A stretch of 64,000 bases of DNA, from positions 167,816,689 through 167,880,688 of the forward strand of contig NC_058523.1 in assembly GCF_904849725.1 (NCBI RefSeq). Direction: 5' to 3'. The position numbers were made by a program, and so were the translations under genes. A model generated the notes under the pieces. It saw only the letters and a list, made by a program, of their open reading frames with translations. It ran no database searches and was not told the origin of the DNA. This DNA comes from Hordeum vulgare subsp. vulgare. Lineage: Eukaryota > Streptophyta > Magnoliopsida > Poales > Poaceae. Shown one piece after another: positions 21,776 through 34,212 of this stretch. Positions within the stretch are counted from its first letter, which is position 1; the number at the start of each line of letters is the position of its first letter.

Positions 21776-23025
21776 TAGGTCTATGCGTAGATGACATCTA
21801 GAGTAGAACACAAAGGAGTTTGTGGGCGTTGATATTCAAATTGCTTCCCTCCTTAGTATTTTCTTTATTCGATGGTATTGTGGGATAAAGCGGCCCAGAC
21901 CAACCTTACTCGTCTACGTACGAGAGACCGGTTCTATCGACTCGCATGCAACTTGTTGCATAAAGATGGCTAGCGGGTGTTTGTCTCTCCCACTTTGCTT
22001 GAATCGGATTCGACTGAGGCGGTCCTTCTAGAAGGCTAAATAGCAACTTGCATATCACCTTGTGGTTTTGCATAGGTAAGAAGCGTTCTTGCTAGATACC
22101 CATAGCAGCCACGTAAAACATGCAGCAACAAATTAGAGGACGTCTAACTTGTTTTTGCACGGTATGTTGTGATATGATATGGCCAAGACATGATGATATA
22201 TATTTGATATATGAGATGATCATGTTGTGATAGTTAATATCGACTTGCATGTAGATGCTACAGCAACCGGCAGGAGCCATAGGGTTGTCTATAATTATTG
22301 TATGACGTGCGTGTCAATTATTAAGCGGCATGCTATGCTTTCTTTATCGCTAAACGGTAGCAATAGTAGTACAAGCATGGTTGGTGCGACAACCTTGATG
22401 GCAACACGATGATGGAGATCATGGTGTTGTGCCGGTGATGATGGAGATCATTCCGATGCTTTGGAGATGGAGATCAAAAGCACAAGATCATGGCCATATC
22501 ATATCACTTATGATTTGCATGTGATATTAATCCTTTTTATGCGCCTTGTTTTTCTTAGGACGACGTAACATTATAAGGTGATCCCTCACTAAAATTTCAA
22601 TATAAAATTGTGTTCTCCCCAAGTGTGCACCGTTGCGAAAGTTCGTCGTTTCGAGACACCACGTGATGATCGGGTGTGATAGACTCTACGTTCACATGCA
22701 ACAGGTACAAGACAGTTTTGCATATGCGGAACACTCGGGTTAAACTTGACGATCCTAGCATGTACAGACATGGCCTCAGAACACAAGAGACCGGAAGGTC
22801 GAACATGAGTCATATAGTACATATGATCAACATGAAGATGTTCACCATTGAAACAAGCTCATCTCACATGATGATCATACTTGGGTTGGTGGATTTGGAT
22901 CATGTATCACTCGGATGACTGGAGGGATGTCAATTTGAGTGGGATTTTTTTACTAATATGATTAAGTAAACTGATTATCTTGAACAATAATCTAAGTAAT
23001 CTTTTTAAATTTATGTTGTAGATCA
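21776..23025 (+). other. Untranslated leader, WIS/BARE-like element
   Basis: About 1.25 kb of non-coding leader aligns with the Angela leaders but carries many substitutions and small indels. Confidence 0.7.
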
Positions 23026-23779
23026 ATGGCTTGCGCAGTAGCACCCCTCAATCTTAATGCGTTCCTAGAGAAAGCCAAGTTGAAAGATGATGGGAGTAAC
23101 TTTGTAGACTAGGCCCGAAATATGAGGATTGTCCTCACGGTTTCCCAAAAGGCTTACGTCCTTGATGCACCGCTTGGTTATGCATCTATCCTCTCGGTGA
23201 CTGAAGACGTTATGAACATCTGGCAGGCATGTTCTGATGACTACTCAATAGTTCAATGTGCAGTCTTGTATGGCTTAGAACCAATACTTCAAAGACGTTT
23301 TGAACGTCATGGAGAATATGAGATGTTCCAAGAGTTGAAATTTATCTTTGAAAAGAATGCCTAGATCGAGAAGTATGAGACCTCCGATAAGTTCTATGGT
23401 TGCAAGATGGAGGAGAACAGGTCTGTCAGTGAACACATACTCAAAATGTTTGGGTATTCCAACCGTCTCGCTGAGTTGGGAATTGTTCTCCCACCAGAGG
23501 CAATCACTGACAGAGTTCTTCAAACGCTGCCACCTAGCTACAAAGGCTTTGTGTTGAACTATAAAATGTAAGGGATGAATAAATTAGTCGTCGAGCAGTT
23601 TGCGATGCTGAAAGTCGCTGAGTCAGAAATTCGGAAGGAACATCAAGTGTTGATGGTCAATAAACCACTAGTTTCAAGAAAATTGGCAAGGGCAAGATGG
23701 GTAGCTCCGAGAAGAGTAGCAAAGCAGTTGCCCCTCGCGTGAAGAACCCCAAGGCTGGACCCAAGCCAGAAACTGAATG
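23026..23779 (+). pseudogene. Gag remnant of the WIS/BARE-like element
   Basis: The sequence is homologous to Angela Gag (GYSNRLAELG region). In-frame stops lie at 23110-23112, 23362-23364 and 23569-23571, and a 1-bp deletion occurs near 23666 (AATAAACC against AATAAGACC in Angela). The reading stops at 23779, just before the zinc knuckle, where the 28.8-kb Gypsy insertion begins. The knuckle continues on the other side at 52595. This Gag is non-functional. Confidence 0.9.
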
Positions 23780-24656
23780 TGTCAGCATTCTGGGAACAGG
23801 GGTACACAGACCTGCCTGCGTGCGACCCAGAGCTGGCCCACTTCATCGACCTAAGATCAAGTGGCGCGGCACCACCCAAGACAAGGCCCTCGCGAGGGGC
23901 CAAGCCTCAAGAGGAGAAGCGGCATCAAGACCCGCAGGGGGCCTCCTCAGGACCCCTCCAGAGCGGCGGATATTCCGAAGCGAGGCCCAACCTCAGGAGT
24001 CAAGGCTGGCGTAGAGGGAGGACAGGTGAGCAGCAGGCAGCAGTGCGGTGCAGTTTCCCCTTTGGTGCAAAGAGGGCAAAGGCGAACGCTGGTTCCCAAG
24101 GCGTCTTCTAAAGGTTTCCCTTCTGGTGCAACAAGACCATGGCCGCCCACCGGCAGGATGGACGTTATCCCTACGCCCACCCCTCCAGCGCGAGCAGCTA
24201 CTTTGCAGGCGAAGACCATTTTTGACAGGGGAAGCATGTTCCCTTGTCCCCCTTCGAAATTGACCGTTGTGGGATCCCTTCCCACTCAAACGATAAGGGA
24301 AGAGGACCCGGGCCTCCGCTATAAATAGAGAGGGTAGGATACTTCGTAGAGGGATCGGTTCATTCTCACCCTTGAGCAAGACACAAAGCCACCCAACCTC
24401 CGGAGGCTCGAGAGCACTGTACTTGTTCATCCGCCAACCTCCACGAGAGGCAATACACAAAAGCAAGAGTAGAGTTTTACGCTTCCCAGTGGCCCGAACC
24501 TGGGTAAACTGTTGTGTTCTGTGTTTCCCTCACTATTGAGGGAGCCCTTCGTCGTTCCCATCGAGTAGCAAGCTAGGCAGGGTTAAGCAGGAAGGGATCT
24601 TCGTACACGCCCCTGTGTTCGAATCTTTAGGGTTTTGCGGATCCTGAAATCCGACA
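23780..24656 (+). repeat. 5' LTR of the non-autonomous Gypsy-type element
   Basis: It opens TGTCAGCATTCTGGGAAC, has a TATA box TATAAATA at 24320-24327 and ends CTGAAATCCGACA. The 3' copy (51721-52589) aligns along its whole length. ORFs on either strand between 23697 and 24466 are LTR sequence, not genes. Confidence 0.9.
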
Positions 24657-24677
24657 TTTGGCACGCGTGGTAGGGGG
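24657..24677 (+). other. Primer-binding site of the non-autonomous Gypsy-type element
   Basis: TTTGGCACGCGTGGTAGGGG follows the LTR directly. It is a slightly mutated form of the TTGGCGCGCCAGGTAGGGG site common in grass Gypsy elements. Confidence 0.65.
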
Positions 24678-24846
24678 CGTGTCGAGGGCTCTCCCAGAGC
24701 TCGGCCCGTTGAAGTTGATCGCGCTCATGGCGAGGAAATGGCGAATCCGCACGGAGAGGCGAGCCGCCCGTGTGGCGCGGACGACACAGGCACGCCAAGC
24801 CGCCCAGAGACGCTCCGTCACCCCGACGACCGGCGCCCACACTGGA
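24678..24846 (+). other. Short 5' internal segment before the nested element
   Basis: This is 169 bp between the primer site and the nested long-LTR Gypsy element. An ATG at 24727 opens an Arg/Ala-rich frame that would continue at 46103 but soon meets a stop, so no gag is supported. Its last five bases, CTGGA (24842-24846), are the target duplication of the nested element. Confidence 0.6.
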
Positions 24847-27123
24847 TGTGACGCCCCGGTAAATTAAGCTACAGTAAACCTATGTTAATGCTGCCACGTC
24901 ACCGGAATTACTATTGGTAGTCTCACGTAGTTTCAAACCGATCCAAATTTAATTTTAAAATAAAATCAAAACAAGAAAAGTTTTCAAATGTTAAATTAAA
25001 AATGTAGGATAAGTTCCAAATATTCCTTAATTATTTATAGATTTTAAACGAGCATTTTCGAAATTAGTTAGAACCCCTATATATTTAAAATAGAAACTGT
25101 TAAAAAAATAAATAAAAGAAAGAAAGAAAGAAAAAAGCAAATCCCCCCGGCCCAACTGGGCCACCGGCCCAGCAGGCCGGCCCCACTCAACCGCTGGCCT
25201 CGGGCGCTGCAAACCCTAGCGCCAACTTCCCCTGGTTCGTGCGCCGCCGCCACCAACGAGGGAACCATGCGGTTCCCTCCCCCCCCCCCTCGCCACCTAA
25301 ACCCCAGATCGGCCCGATCCCCATCCCTCCCCCCGCCACCCACCTGGCCCCGTCTCCCAGGTCGCTCGCTCACCCCAGGCCACCGAAAACCCCACTGCCC
25401 CTCGCTCGGTGCTCCTCTCTCACTCACCAGATCCAACCCTGTCGCCCTCCTCTCGCCGAGATCCCACCTACAACCCCTGGCCCCGCCTCCCGTCCCGCTC
25501 GTCTCCTTAGCGTCTCAGGGCACCGGCGCCTCTCTAGCGCCCCATGTTGGCGCCCTCCACCCCACTCGGGCCCCCCATCTCTCACACCGGAGCCCCCCAC
25601 CCCACGCGCGACCGGGCCGGCCCCTTCCCAACAACCGGCGCCCCTGTGCCCGACGGCGCCCCTGCGCCCTCTCGCCGTGCCGTCGGGTCTCCACGGGCAC
25701 CATCGCGCTCCGCCCCTCCACCGGTTCTGGCCGCGGCGCCCCGCCATGGGCCGGCCCCCTCCGTTCCCGTCTCGGATGACCACCGACGTCAACCGGACCG
25801 CCCTCACCGGCGCTCGCGCAACGCCTCCCCGCGCCACCGGCCTCCTCATCATCCTCCAGACCGGCTAACCCCGAGCCTCGCCGCCTCGTTCCCCGGCAAC
25901 GCTGGTGAGCCCTTTTTCGGGCTCCTCCCACCCCTCTCATCCTCTCTCCGTCCCGGTTCCATTCCGGCGATCGCCACCGCGTTCCGACGCCGTTAGGCTC
26001 CGGTAGGAGGAGGTGGAGTTAGTCTCCTCTCTCTCTGTTGAGAGCTGTGTGTGAAACACACACAGTTAGCACAAAGGTTAGAGATGTCAGAAAGAAAAGG
26101 AAAAGAAAAAAATATATGTATTAATGTATGTATGTACGTATGTTTTGTGTATGTATGAATGTATGTAGAAAAAGAAAGGTAATATATATATATGTATATA
26201 TATATATATGTTTTTATTAATAAAGTAAGTAAATAAATAATTAGATATATTATTTATTTAATTAGTTAATTAATTAAATAGATAAATCAGTAATCCGTTG
26301 ATATAAATAAATAATTAACTTATTAGAGTATGACACGTGGGTCCCCCACTAAATTAATGTGATTAATTAATATTTAATCTTAATTAATAACTTGTGTCTA
26401 TGATGCACGGGACCCACTGGTTAGTTGACCAGTCAACTGCTGATGTCAGTGTGACATCATGGTGATGTCATAATTGCATTTAATCAAATTAATTAAATAT
26501 GTTTTTAATTCCTAAATATTGAATAAAACTTTATAAATTAATATAAAATAATCCGTAAGTGAGATCAAAATATTTTCAACGTGAAAGTTGATCAGCAGAA
26601 CGAGACGAACCGGGATATACGGTCCATTCGTGTGTCACGCGTCCCTAGCATAGCAAATGTGGAACTTTTCCATCGTTTCTCGTCTGACCGGTAGTAGCCC
26701 GAGACCCGGAAAATATCGCCAGATATTCTTCCGACCCGTCTATGACGGATGTTGCCGCGTTAGCTCATGTCTAAACTGCATCTTGCTATGTCATGCATCG
26801 TGTCGCATCTGTTGCTGTTATTTATTGTTTCTTCCCCCTCTTCTTACCGGTAGACCCCGAGACTGACGTTGCTGCCGGGTACACCTACGACCCTGCCGAT
26901 CAGTCCTTTGCCGCAGAGCAACAAGGCAAGCAAACCCCCTTGATCACCCTATATCGCCTATGTCTTTCTTCCTCATGCTTGCGTTAGTATTTTGCTACTG
27001 TTGTAGTTAGCTCCTATATGTGATGCATAGCCTATTTTTGATGATCTGCTACTTTCAGTACTGCACCTTTAACCAGTTTAGTATAGGTGGAGCAGTCATC
27101 CCTTCTGACCCCGTAGTCCAGTT
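24847..27123 (+). repeat. 5' LTR of the long-LTR Gypsy element, left part
   Basis: It opens TGTGACGCCCCGGTAAATT and aligns with 42275-44456 of the 3' LTR. It includes an AAAG microsatellite (about 25113-25137), a very C-rich segment (about 25140-25990), GTAT/AT microsatellites (about 26124-26209) and AT-rich sequence. Proline-rich ORFs in the C-rich segment are not conserved in frame with the other LTR. It is interrupted after CAGTT (27119-27123). Confidence 0.92.
26124..26209. repeat. GTAT and AT microsatellites in the LTR
   Basis: Repeats of GTAT/GTAC are followed by runs of AT. The matching site in the 3' LTR (about 43484-43550) is shorter, so repeat number has changed since insertion. 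Confidence 0.85.
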
Positions 27124-28923
27124 TGTTGGAATTATGCCCTAGAGGCAATAATAAATATGGTTATTATTATAATTCCTGTATCAAGATAATAGTTTATTAT
27201 CCATGCTATAATTGTATTGAATGAAGACTCATTTACATGTGTGGATACATAGACAAAACACCGTCCCTAGCATGCCTCTAGTTGGCTAGCCAGTTGATCA
27301 ATGATAGTCAGTGTCTTCTGATTATGAACAAGGTGTTGTTGCTTGATAACTGGATCACGTCATTGGGAGAATCACGTGATGGACTAGACCCAAACTACTA
27401 GACGTAGCATGTTGATTGTGTCATTTTGTTGCTATTGTTTTTTGCGTGTCAAGTATTTATTCCTATGACCATGAGATCATATAACTCACTGACACCGGAG
27501 GAATGCTTTGTGTGTATCAAACGTCGCAACGTAACTGGGTGACTATAAAGATGCTCTACAGGTATCTCCGAAGGTGTTAGTTGAGTTAGTATGGATCAAG
27601 ACTGGGATTTGTCACTCCGTGTGACGGAGAGGTATCTCGGGGCCCACTCGGTAATACAACATCACACACAAGCCTTGCAAGCAATGTAACTTAGTGTAAG
27701 TTGCGGGATCTTGTATTACGGAACGAGTAAAGAGACTTGCCGGTAAACGAGATTGAAATAGGTATGCGGATACTGACGATCGAATCTCGGGCAAGTAAAA
27801 TACCGAAGGACAAAGGGAATGACATACGGGATTATACGAATCCTTGGCACTGAGGTTCAAACGATAAGATCTTCGTAGAATATGTAGGATCCAATATGGT
27901 CATCCAGGTCCCGCTATTGTATATTGACCGAGGAGTCTCTCGGGTCATGTCTACATAGTTCTCGAACCCGCAGGGTCTGCACACTTAAGGTTCGACGTTG
28001 TTTTATGCGTATTTGAGTTATATGGTTGGTTACCGAATGTTGTTCGGAGTCCCGGATGAGATCACGAACGTCACGAGGGTTTCCGGAATGGTCCGGAAAC
28101 GAAGATTGATATATAGGATGACCTCATTTGATTACCGGAAGGTTTTCGGAGTTACCGGGAATGACGAATGGGTTCCGGGAGTTCACCGGGGGGGGGGGCA
28201 ACCCACCCCGGGGAAGCCCATAGGACTTGGGGGAGACACACCAGCCCTTAGTGGGCTGGTGGGACAGCCCACAAGTGCCCTATGCGCCAAGGAGAAGAAA
28301 ATCAAGAGAGAAAAAAAAGGAGGAGGTGGGAAGGAAGGGGGACTCCCTCCCACCAAACCTAGTCCAACTCGGTTTGGGGGGGGGAGAGTCCTCCCCCTTG
28401 GACTTGGCCGACCCCCTTGAGCCCCAAGGCAAGGCCCCCTCCCTCCCACCTATATATACGGAGGTTTTAGGGCTGATTTGAGACGACTTTTCCACGGCAG
28501 CCCGACCACATACCTCCACGGTTTTTCCTCTAGATCGCGTTTCTGCGGAGCTCGGGCGGAGCCCTGCTGAGACAAGGTCATCACCAACCTCCGAAGCACC
28601 GTCATGCTGCCAGAGAACTCTTCTACCTCTCCGTCTCTCTTGCTGGATTAAGAAGGCCGACATCATCGTCGAGCTGTACGTGTGCTGAACGCGGAGGTGC
28701 CGTCCGTTCGGTACTAGATCGTGGGACTGATCGCGGGATTGTTCGCGGGGCGGATCGAGGGACGTGAGGACATTCCACTACAGCAACCGCGTTCTCTAAC
28801 GCTTCTGCTATACGATCTACAAGGGTACGTAGATCATTCATCCCCTCTCGTAGATGGACATCACCATGATAGGTCTTCGTGCGCGTAGGAAATTTTTTGT
28901 TTCCCATGCGACGTTCCCCAACA
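27124..28923 (+). repeat. 5' LTR of Angela-2
   Basis: The 1,800-bp LTR begins TGTTGGAATTATGCCC and ends GTTCCCCAACA, with a TATA box at 28451-28458. Compared with its 3' partner it lacks a short GTACCGGGAAT-type unit near 28160 and GGGCACCTTG near 28410. Confidence 0.95.
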
Positions 28924-28924
28924 G

Positions 28925-28937
28925 TGGCATCATGAGC
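28925..28937 (+). other. Primer-binding site, Angela-2
   Basis: TGGCATCATGAGC starts two bases after the 5' LTR, as in Angela-1. Confidence 0.8.
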
Positions 28938-30179
28938 TAGGTTCATGCGTAGATGTCTTCTCGAGTAGAACACAAAAGTTTTTGTGGGTGGTGATGTGCG
29001 TTTTGCTGCCCTCCTTAGTCTTTTCTTGATTCCGCGGTATTGTTGGATTGAAGCGGCTTGGACCGACATTACTCGTACGCTTACGAGAGACTGGTTTCAT
29101 CGTTACGAGTAACCCCCTTTGCTCAAAGATGACTGGCAAGTGTCGGTTTCTCCAACTTTAGTTGAATTGGAATTGACCGAGGAGGTCCTTGGATGAGGTT
29201 AAATAGCAACTCATATATCTCCGTTGTGGTGTTTGCGTAAGTAAGATGCGATCCTACTAGATACCCATGGTCACCACGTAAAACATGCAACAACAAAATT
29301 AGAGGACGTCTAACTTGTTTTTGCAGGGTATGATTGTGATATGATATGGCCAACGATGTGATGTGATATATTGGATGTATGAGATGATCATGTTGTAATA
29401 GAAATATCGACTTGCACGTCGATGGTACGGCAACCAGCAGGAGCCATAGGGTTGTCTTTATACTAACGTTTGTGCTTGCAGATGCGTTTACTATTTTGCT
29501 AGGATGTAGCTTTAGTAGTAATAGCATGAGTAGCACGACAACCCCGATGTCAACACGTTGATGGTAGATCATGGTGTGGCTCCAGTAACAAGAAGATCGT
29601 GCCGGTGCTTTGGTGATGGAGATCAAGAAGCACGTGATGATGGCCATATCATGTCACTTATGAATTGCATGTGATGTTAATCCTTTTATGCACCTTGTTT
29701 TGCCTTGAACGACGGTAGCATTATGAGGTGATCTCTCACTAAAATTTCAATACGAAATTGTGTTCTCCCCGACTGTGCACCGTTGCTACAGTTCGTTGTT
29801 TCGAGACACCACGTGATGATCGGGTGTGATAGACTCAACGTTCACATACAACGGGTGCAAAACAGTTGCGCACGCGGAACACTCGGGTTAAGCTTGACGA
29901 GCCTAGCATGTGCAGACATGGCCTCGGATCACATGAGACCGAAAGGTCGATCGTGAATCATATAGATGATATGATTAGCATAGGGATGCTTACCACTGAA
30001 ACTATACCCAACTCACGTGATGATCGGACTTGGGATAGTGTAAGTGGATCATGAACCACTCAAATGACTAGAGAGATGTACTTTTTGAGTGGGAGTTTAG
30101 CATATAATTTGATTAAGTTGAACTCTAATTATCTTGAACATAGTCTAAGTCCACTTTGAATATATTTGTGTTGTAGATC
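28938..30179 (+). other. Untranslated leader of Angela-2
   Basis: This non-coding leader matches Angela-1 3252-4493 with scattered substitutions. It contains no credible ORF. Confidence 0.7.
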
Positions 30180-33100
30180 ATGGCTCACGCGACAGTCATC
30201 CTGAATTTTAATACGTTCCTAGAGAAAGCTAAGTTGAAAGATGATGGAAGCAACTTTGTAGACTGGGCTCGTAATCTTAAGCTAATCTTACAAGCTGGGA
30301 AGAAGGATTATGTCCTTAATGCTGCGCTAGGAGATGAACCACCTGCTACGGCTGATCAGGATGTTAAGAACGCTTGGTTAGCAAGTAAGGAGGACTACTC
30401 AATAGTTCAATGTGCAGTCTTGTATGGCTTAGAACCGGGAATTCAACGTCGCTTTGAGCGTCATGGAGCATTTGAGATGTTCCAGGAGTTGAAGTTTATC
30501 TTTCAGAAGAACGCCCGGATCGAGAGGTATGAGACCTCCGATAAATTCTATGCTTGCAATATGGAGGAAAACTCGTCTGTCAGTGAACATGTGCTCAAAA
30601 TGTCTGGGTACTCAAACCGTCTAGCTGAACTGGGGATTGAACTCCCGCAAGAAGCTATCACTGACAGAATCCTTCAATCACTGCCGCCAAGCTATAAAGG
30701 CTTTGTGTTGAACTACAACATGCAAGGGATGAACAAGTCTCCCGGCGAGTTGTTTGCGATGCTGAAAGTCGCAGAGTCTGAACTCCGTAAAGAGCATCAA
30801 GTGTTGATGGTGAGCAAGACCACTAGTTTCAAGAGAAACGGCAAAGGCAAGAAGGGCAATTCGAAGAAGAGCGGCAAGCCTGTTGCCAATCCGCCGAAGA
30901 AACCCAAGGCTGGACCTAAGCCTGAAACAGAGTGCTTCTATTGCAAGGGTATGGGTCACTGGAAGCACAATTGCCCCAAGTATCTGGCAGATAAGAAGGC
31001 GGGCAAAGAAAAATCAGGTATATTTGATATACATCTTATTGATGTGTACTTAACCGGCTCTCGTAGTAGTGCCTAGGTATTCGATACCGGTTCTGTTGCT
31101 CACATTTGCAACTCGAAACAGGAACTGCGGAATAGACGAAGGCTGGCGAAAGACGAAGTGACGATGCGCGTAGGAAATGGTTCCAAGGTTGATGCAATCG
31201 CCGTCGGCACAGTGTCACTTCAGCTACCATCGGGATTAGTGATGAACTTAAATCATTGTTATTTAGTGCCTGCGTTGAGCATGAACATTATATCTGGATC
31301 TTGTTTATTGCGAGACGGTTACTCTTTTAAGTCTGAGAATAATGGTTGTTCTATTTCTATGAGTAACATCTTTTATGGTCATGCACCGAATGTGAGAGGA
31401 TTGTTCATATTGAATCTTGATAGCGATACGCATATACATAACATTGAGACCAAAAGAGTTAGAGTAAACAATGATAGCGCCATATTTTTGTGGCACTGCC
31501 GCTTGGGTCATATTGGTGTAAAGCGCATGAAGAAACTCCATGCTGATGGACTTTTGGAGTCACTTGACTTTGATTCACTTGACACGTGCGAACCATGCCT
31601 CATGGGCAAGATGACTAAGACTCCGTTCTCCGGAACAATGGAGCGTGCAAGTGACTTGTTGGAAATCATACATACCGATGTGTGTGGTCCAATGAGCGTA
31701 GAGGCACGCGGCGGATATCGTTATTTCCTCACCTTCACTGACGATTTAAGTAGATATGGTTATGTCTACTTGATGAAACACAAGTCTGAAACATTTGAAA
31801 AGTTCAAGCAGTTTCAGAGTGAAGTGGAAAATCATCGTAACAAGAAGATCAAGTTCCTACGGTCTGATCGTGGGGGTGAATATCTGAGTTTCGAGTTTGG
31901 TGCTCACTTAAGACAATGTGGAATTGTTTCGCAGTTAACACCGCCTGGAACACCACAGCGTAATGGTGTGTCCGAACGTCGTAATCGTACTTTGTTAGAG
32001 ATGGTGCGATCTATGATGTCTCTTACTGATTTGCCGTTATCGTTTTGGGGTTATGCATTAGAAACAGCTGCATTCACTTTAAATAGGGCACCATCAAAAT
32101 CCGTTGAGACGACACCATACGAACTGTGGTATGGCAAAAGGCCAAAGTTGTCGTTTCTTAAAGTTTGGGGATGTGATGCTTATGTCAAAAAGCTTCAGCC
32201 TGAAAAGCTGGAAACCAAAGCGGAAAAATGCGTCTTCATAGGTTACCCAAAAGAGACAGTTGGGTACACCTTCTATCTCAAATCCGAGGGCAAAGTGTTT
32301 GTTGCTAAGAACGGAACTTTTCTCGAGAAGGAGTTTCTCTCGAGAGAATTGAGTGGGAGGAAGATAGAACTTGACGAGGTTGTCGAACCTCTCATCCCTC
32401 TGGATGGTGGCGCAGGGCAAGGGGAAACCTCTGTCGTTGCGACGCCGGTTGAGGAGGAAGTTAATGATGATGATCATGAAACTCCAGTTCAAGTTTCTGT
32501 TGAACCACGCAGGTCGACGAGATCACGCGCTGCTCCAGAGTGGTACGGTAATCCCGTCTTATCAATCATGTTGTTAGACAACAATGAACCTGCAAATTAT
32601 GAAGAAGCAATGGTGGGCCCAGATTCCAACAAATGGCTAGAAGCCATGAAATCCGAGATAGGATCCATGTATGAGAACAAAGTGTGGACTTTGGAGATAC
32701 TACCTGAGGGCCGCAAGGCTATTCAGAACAAATGGATCTTTAAGAAGAAGACGGACGCTGACGGTAATGTGACCGTTTATAAAGCTCGACTTGTGGCAAA
32801 GGGTTTTTCACAAGTTCCAGGAGTTGACTACGATGAGACCTTCTCACCCGTAGCGATGCTTAAGTCCGTCAGAATCATGTTAGCAATAGCTGCATTTTTC
32901 GATTATGAAATCTGGCAGATGGATGTCAAAACGGCGTTCCTTAACGGTTTCCTTAAGGAAGAGTTGTATATGATGCAACCCGAAGGTTTTGTCGATCCTA
33001 AAAATGCTGACAAGGTGTGCAAGCTCCAGCGATCCATTTATGGACTGGTGCAAGCATCTCGGAGTTGGAACAAGCGCTTTGATGAGGTGATCAAGGCATT

Positions 33101-34160
33101 TGGGTTTATAAAAGTGGTTGGAGAATCTTGTATTTACAAGAAAGTGAGTGGGAGCTCTGTGGCGTTTCTAATATTATATGTGGATGACATATTACTGATT
33201 GGAAACAACGTAGAGCTTTTGGAGAGCATAAAAGGTTACTTGAATAAAAGTTTCTCTATGAAGGACCTAGGAGAAGCTGCTTAGATTCTAGGCATTAAGA
33301 TCTATAGGGATAGATCAAAACGCCTCATAGGACTTTCACAAAGCACATACCTTGATAAAGTTTTGAAGAGGTTCAAAATGGAACAGTCCAAGAAAGGGTT
33401 CTTGCCAGTTTTACAAGGTACGAGATTGAGTAAGACTCAGTGCCCAGCAACTAATGAAGATAGAGAGCATATGCGCTCCGTCCCCTATGCTTCAGCCATA
33501 GGTTCTATCATGTATGCGATGCTGTGCACTAGACCGGATGTTAGCCTGGCCATAAGTATGGCAGGTAGGTTCCAGAGTAATCCAGGAGTGGATCACTGGA
33601 CAACGGTAAAGAATATCCTGAAGTACCTGAAAAGGACTAAGGAGATGTTTCTCGTATATGGAGGTGACGAAGAGCTCGCCGTAAAAGGTTACGTCGATGC
33701 AAGCTTTGACACAGATCCGGACGACTCTAAGTCGCAAACCGGATACGTATTTATTCTTAATGGGGGTGCAGTAAGCTGGTGCAGTTCCAAGCAAAGCGTC
33801 GTAGCAGATTCTACATGTGAAGCGGAGTACATGGCTGCCTCGGAGGCGGCTAAGGAGTGTGTCTGGATGAAGCAGTTCATGACGGATCTTGGAGTGGTGC
33901 CAAGTGCACTGGATCCAATAACCTTGTTCTGTGACAACACGGGTGCCATTGCCTTAGCAAAGGAACCACGGTTTCACAAGAAGACCAGACACATCAAACG
34001 ATGCTTCAACCTCATCCGCGACTACGTCGAGGAAGAGGACGTAAATATATGCAAAGTGCACACGGATCTGAATGTAGCAGACCCGCTGACTAAACCTCTT
34101 CCACGGCCAAAGCATGATCAACACCAGAACTGTATGGGTGTTAGATTTATTACAATGTAA
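30180..34160 (+). pseudogene. Gag-pol polyprotein of Angela-2, broken by two amber codons
   Basis: This frame of 1,327 codons has the same domain order and motif positions as Angela-1: zinc knuckle, VFDTGS protease, D,D35E integrase, YVDD reverse transcriptase, and RNase H. TAG codons at 31074-31076 (codon 299, just before VFDTGS) and 33282-33284 (codon 1035, after the RT core) are the same two as in Angela-1. Unlike Angela-1 the RT box is the normal YVDDI and RNase H has the normal CDNTGA. Between 30638 and 33093 I see no nucleotide difference from Angela-1 (4952-7407), although both flanks differ. Without stop-codon readthrough only a 298-residue Gag would be made. Confidence 0.93.
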
Positions 34161-34201
34161 TTCACATGGTGATGTGAGGGCTGGATTATTGACTCTAGTG
34201 C

Positions 34202-34212
34202 AAGTGGGAGAC
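34202..34212 (+). other. Polypurine tract, Angela-2
   Basis: AAGTGGGAGAC directly precedes the 3' LTR. Confidence 0.8.

Noticed and set aside
25239..25868. Long proline-rich ORFs (also 25267-25779 and 42607-43158) in C-rich sequence
   Set aside because: They lie inside the LTRs of the long-LTR Gypsy element, and the two LTR copies differ by indels that shift the frame. No domain is visible. Low-complexity high-GC sequence gives long ORFs by chance.
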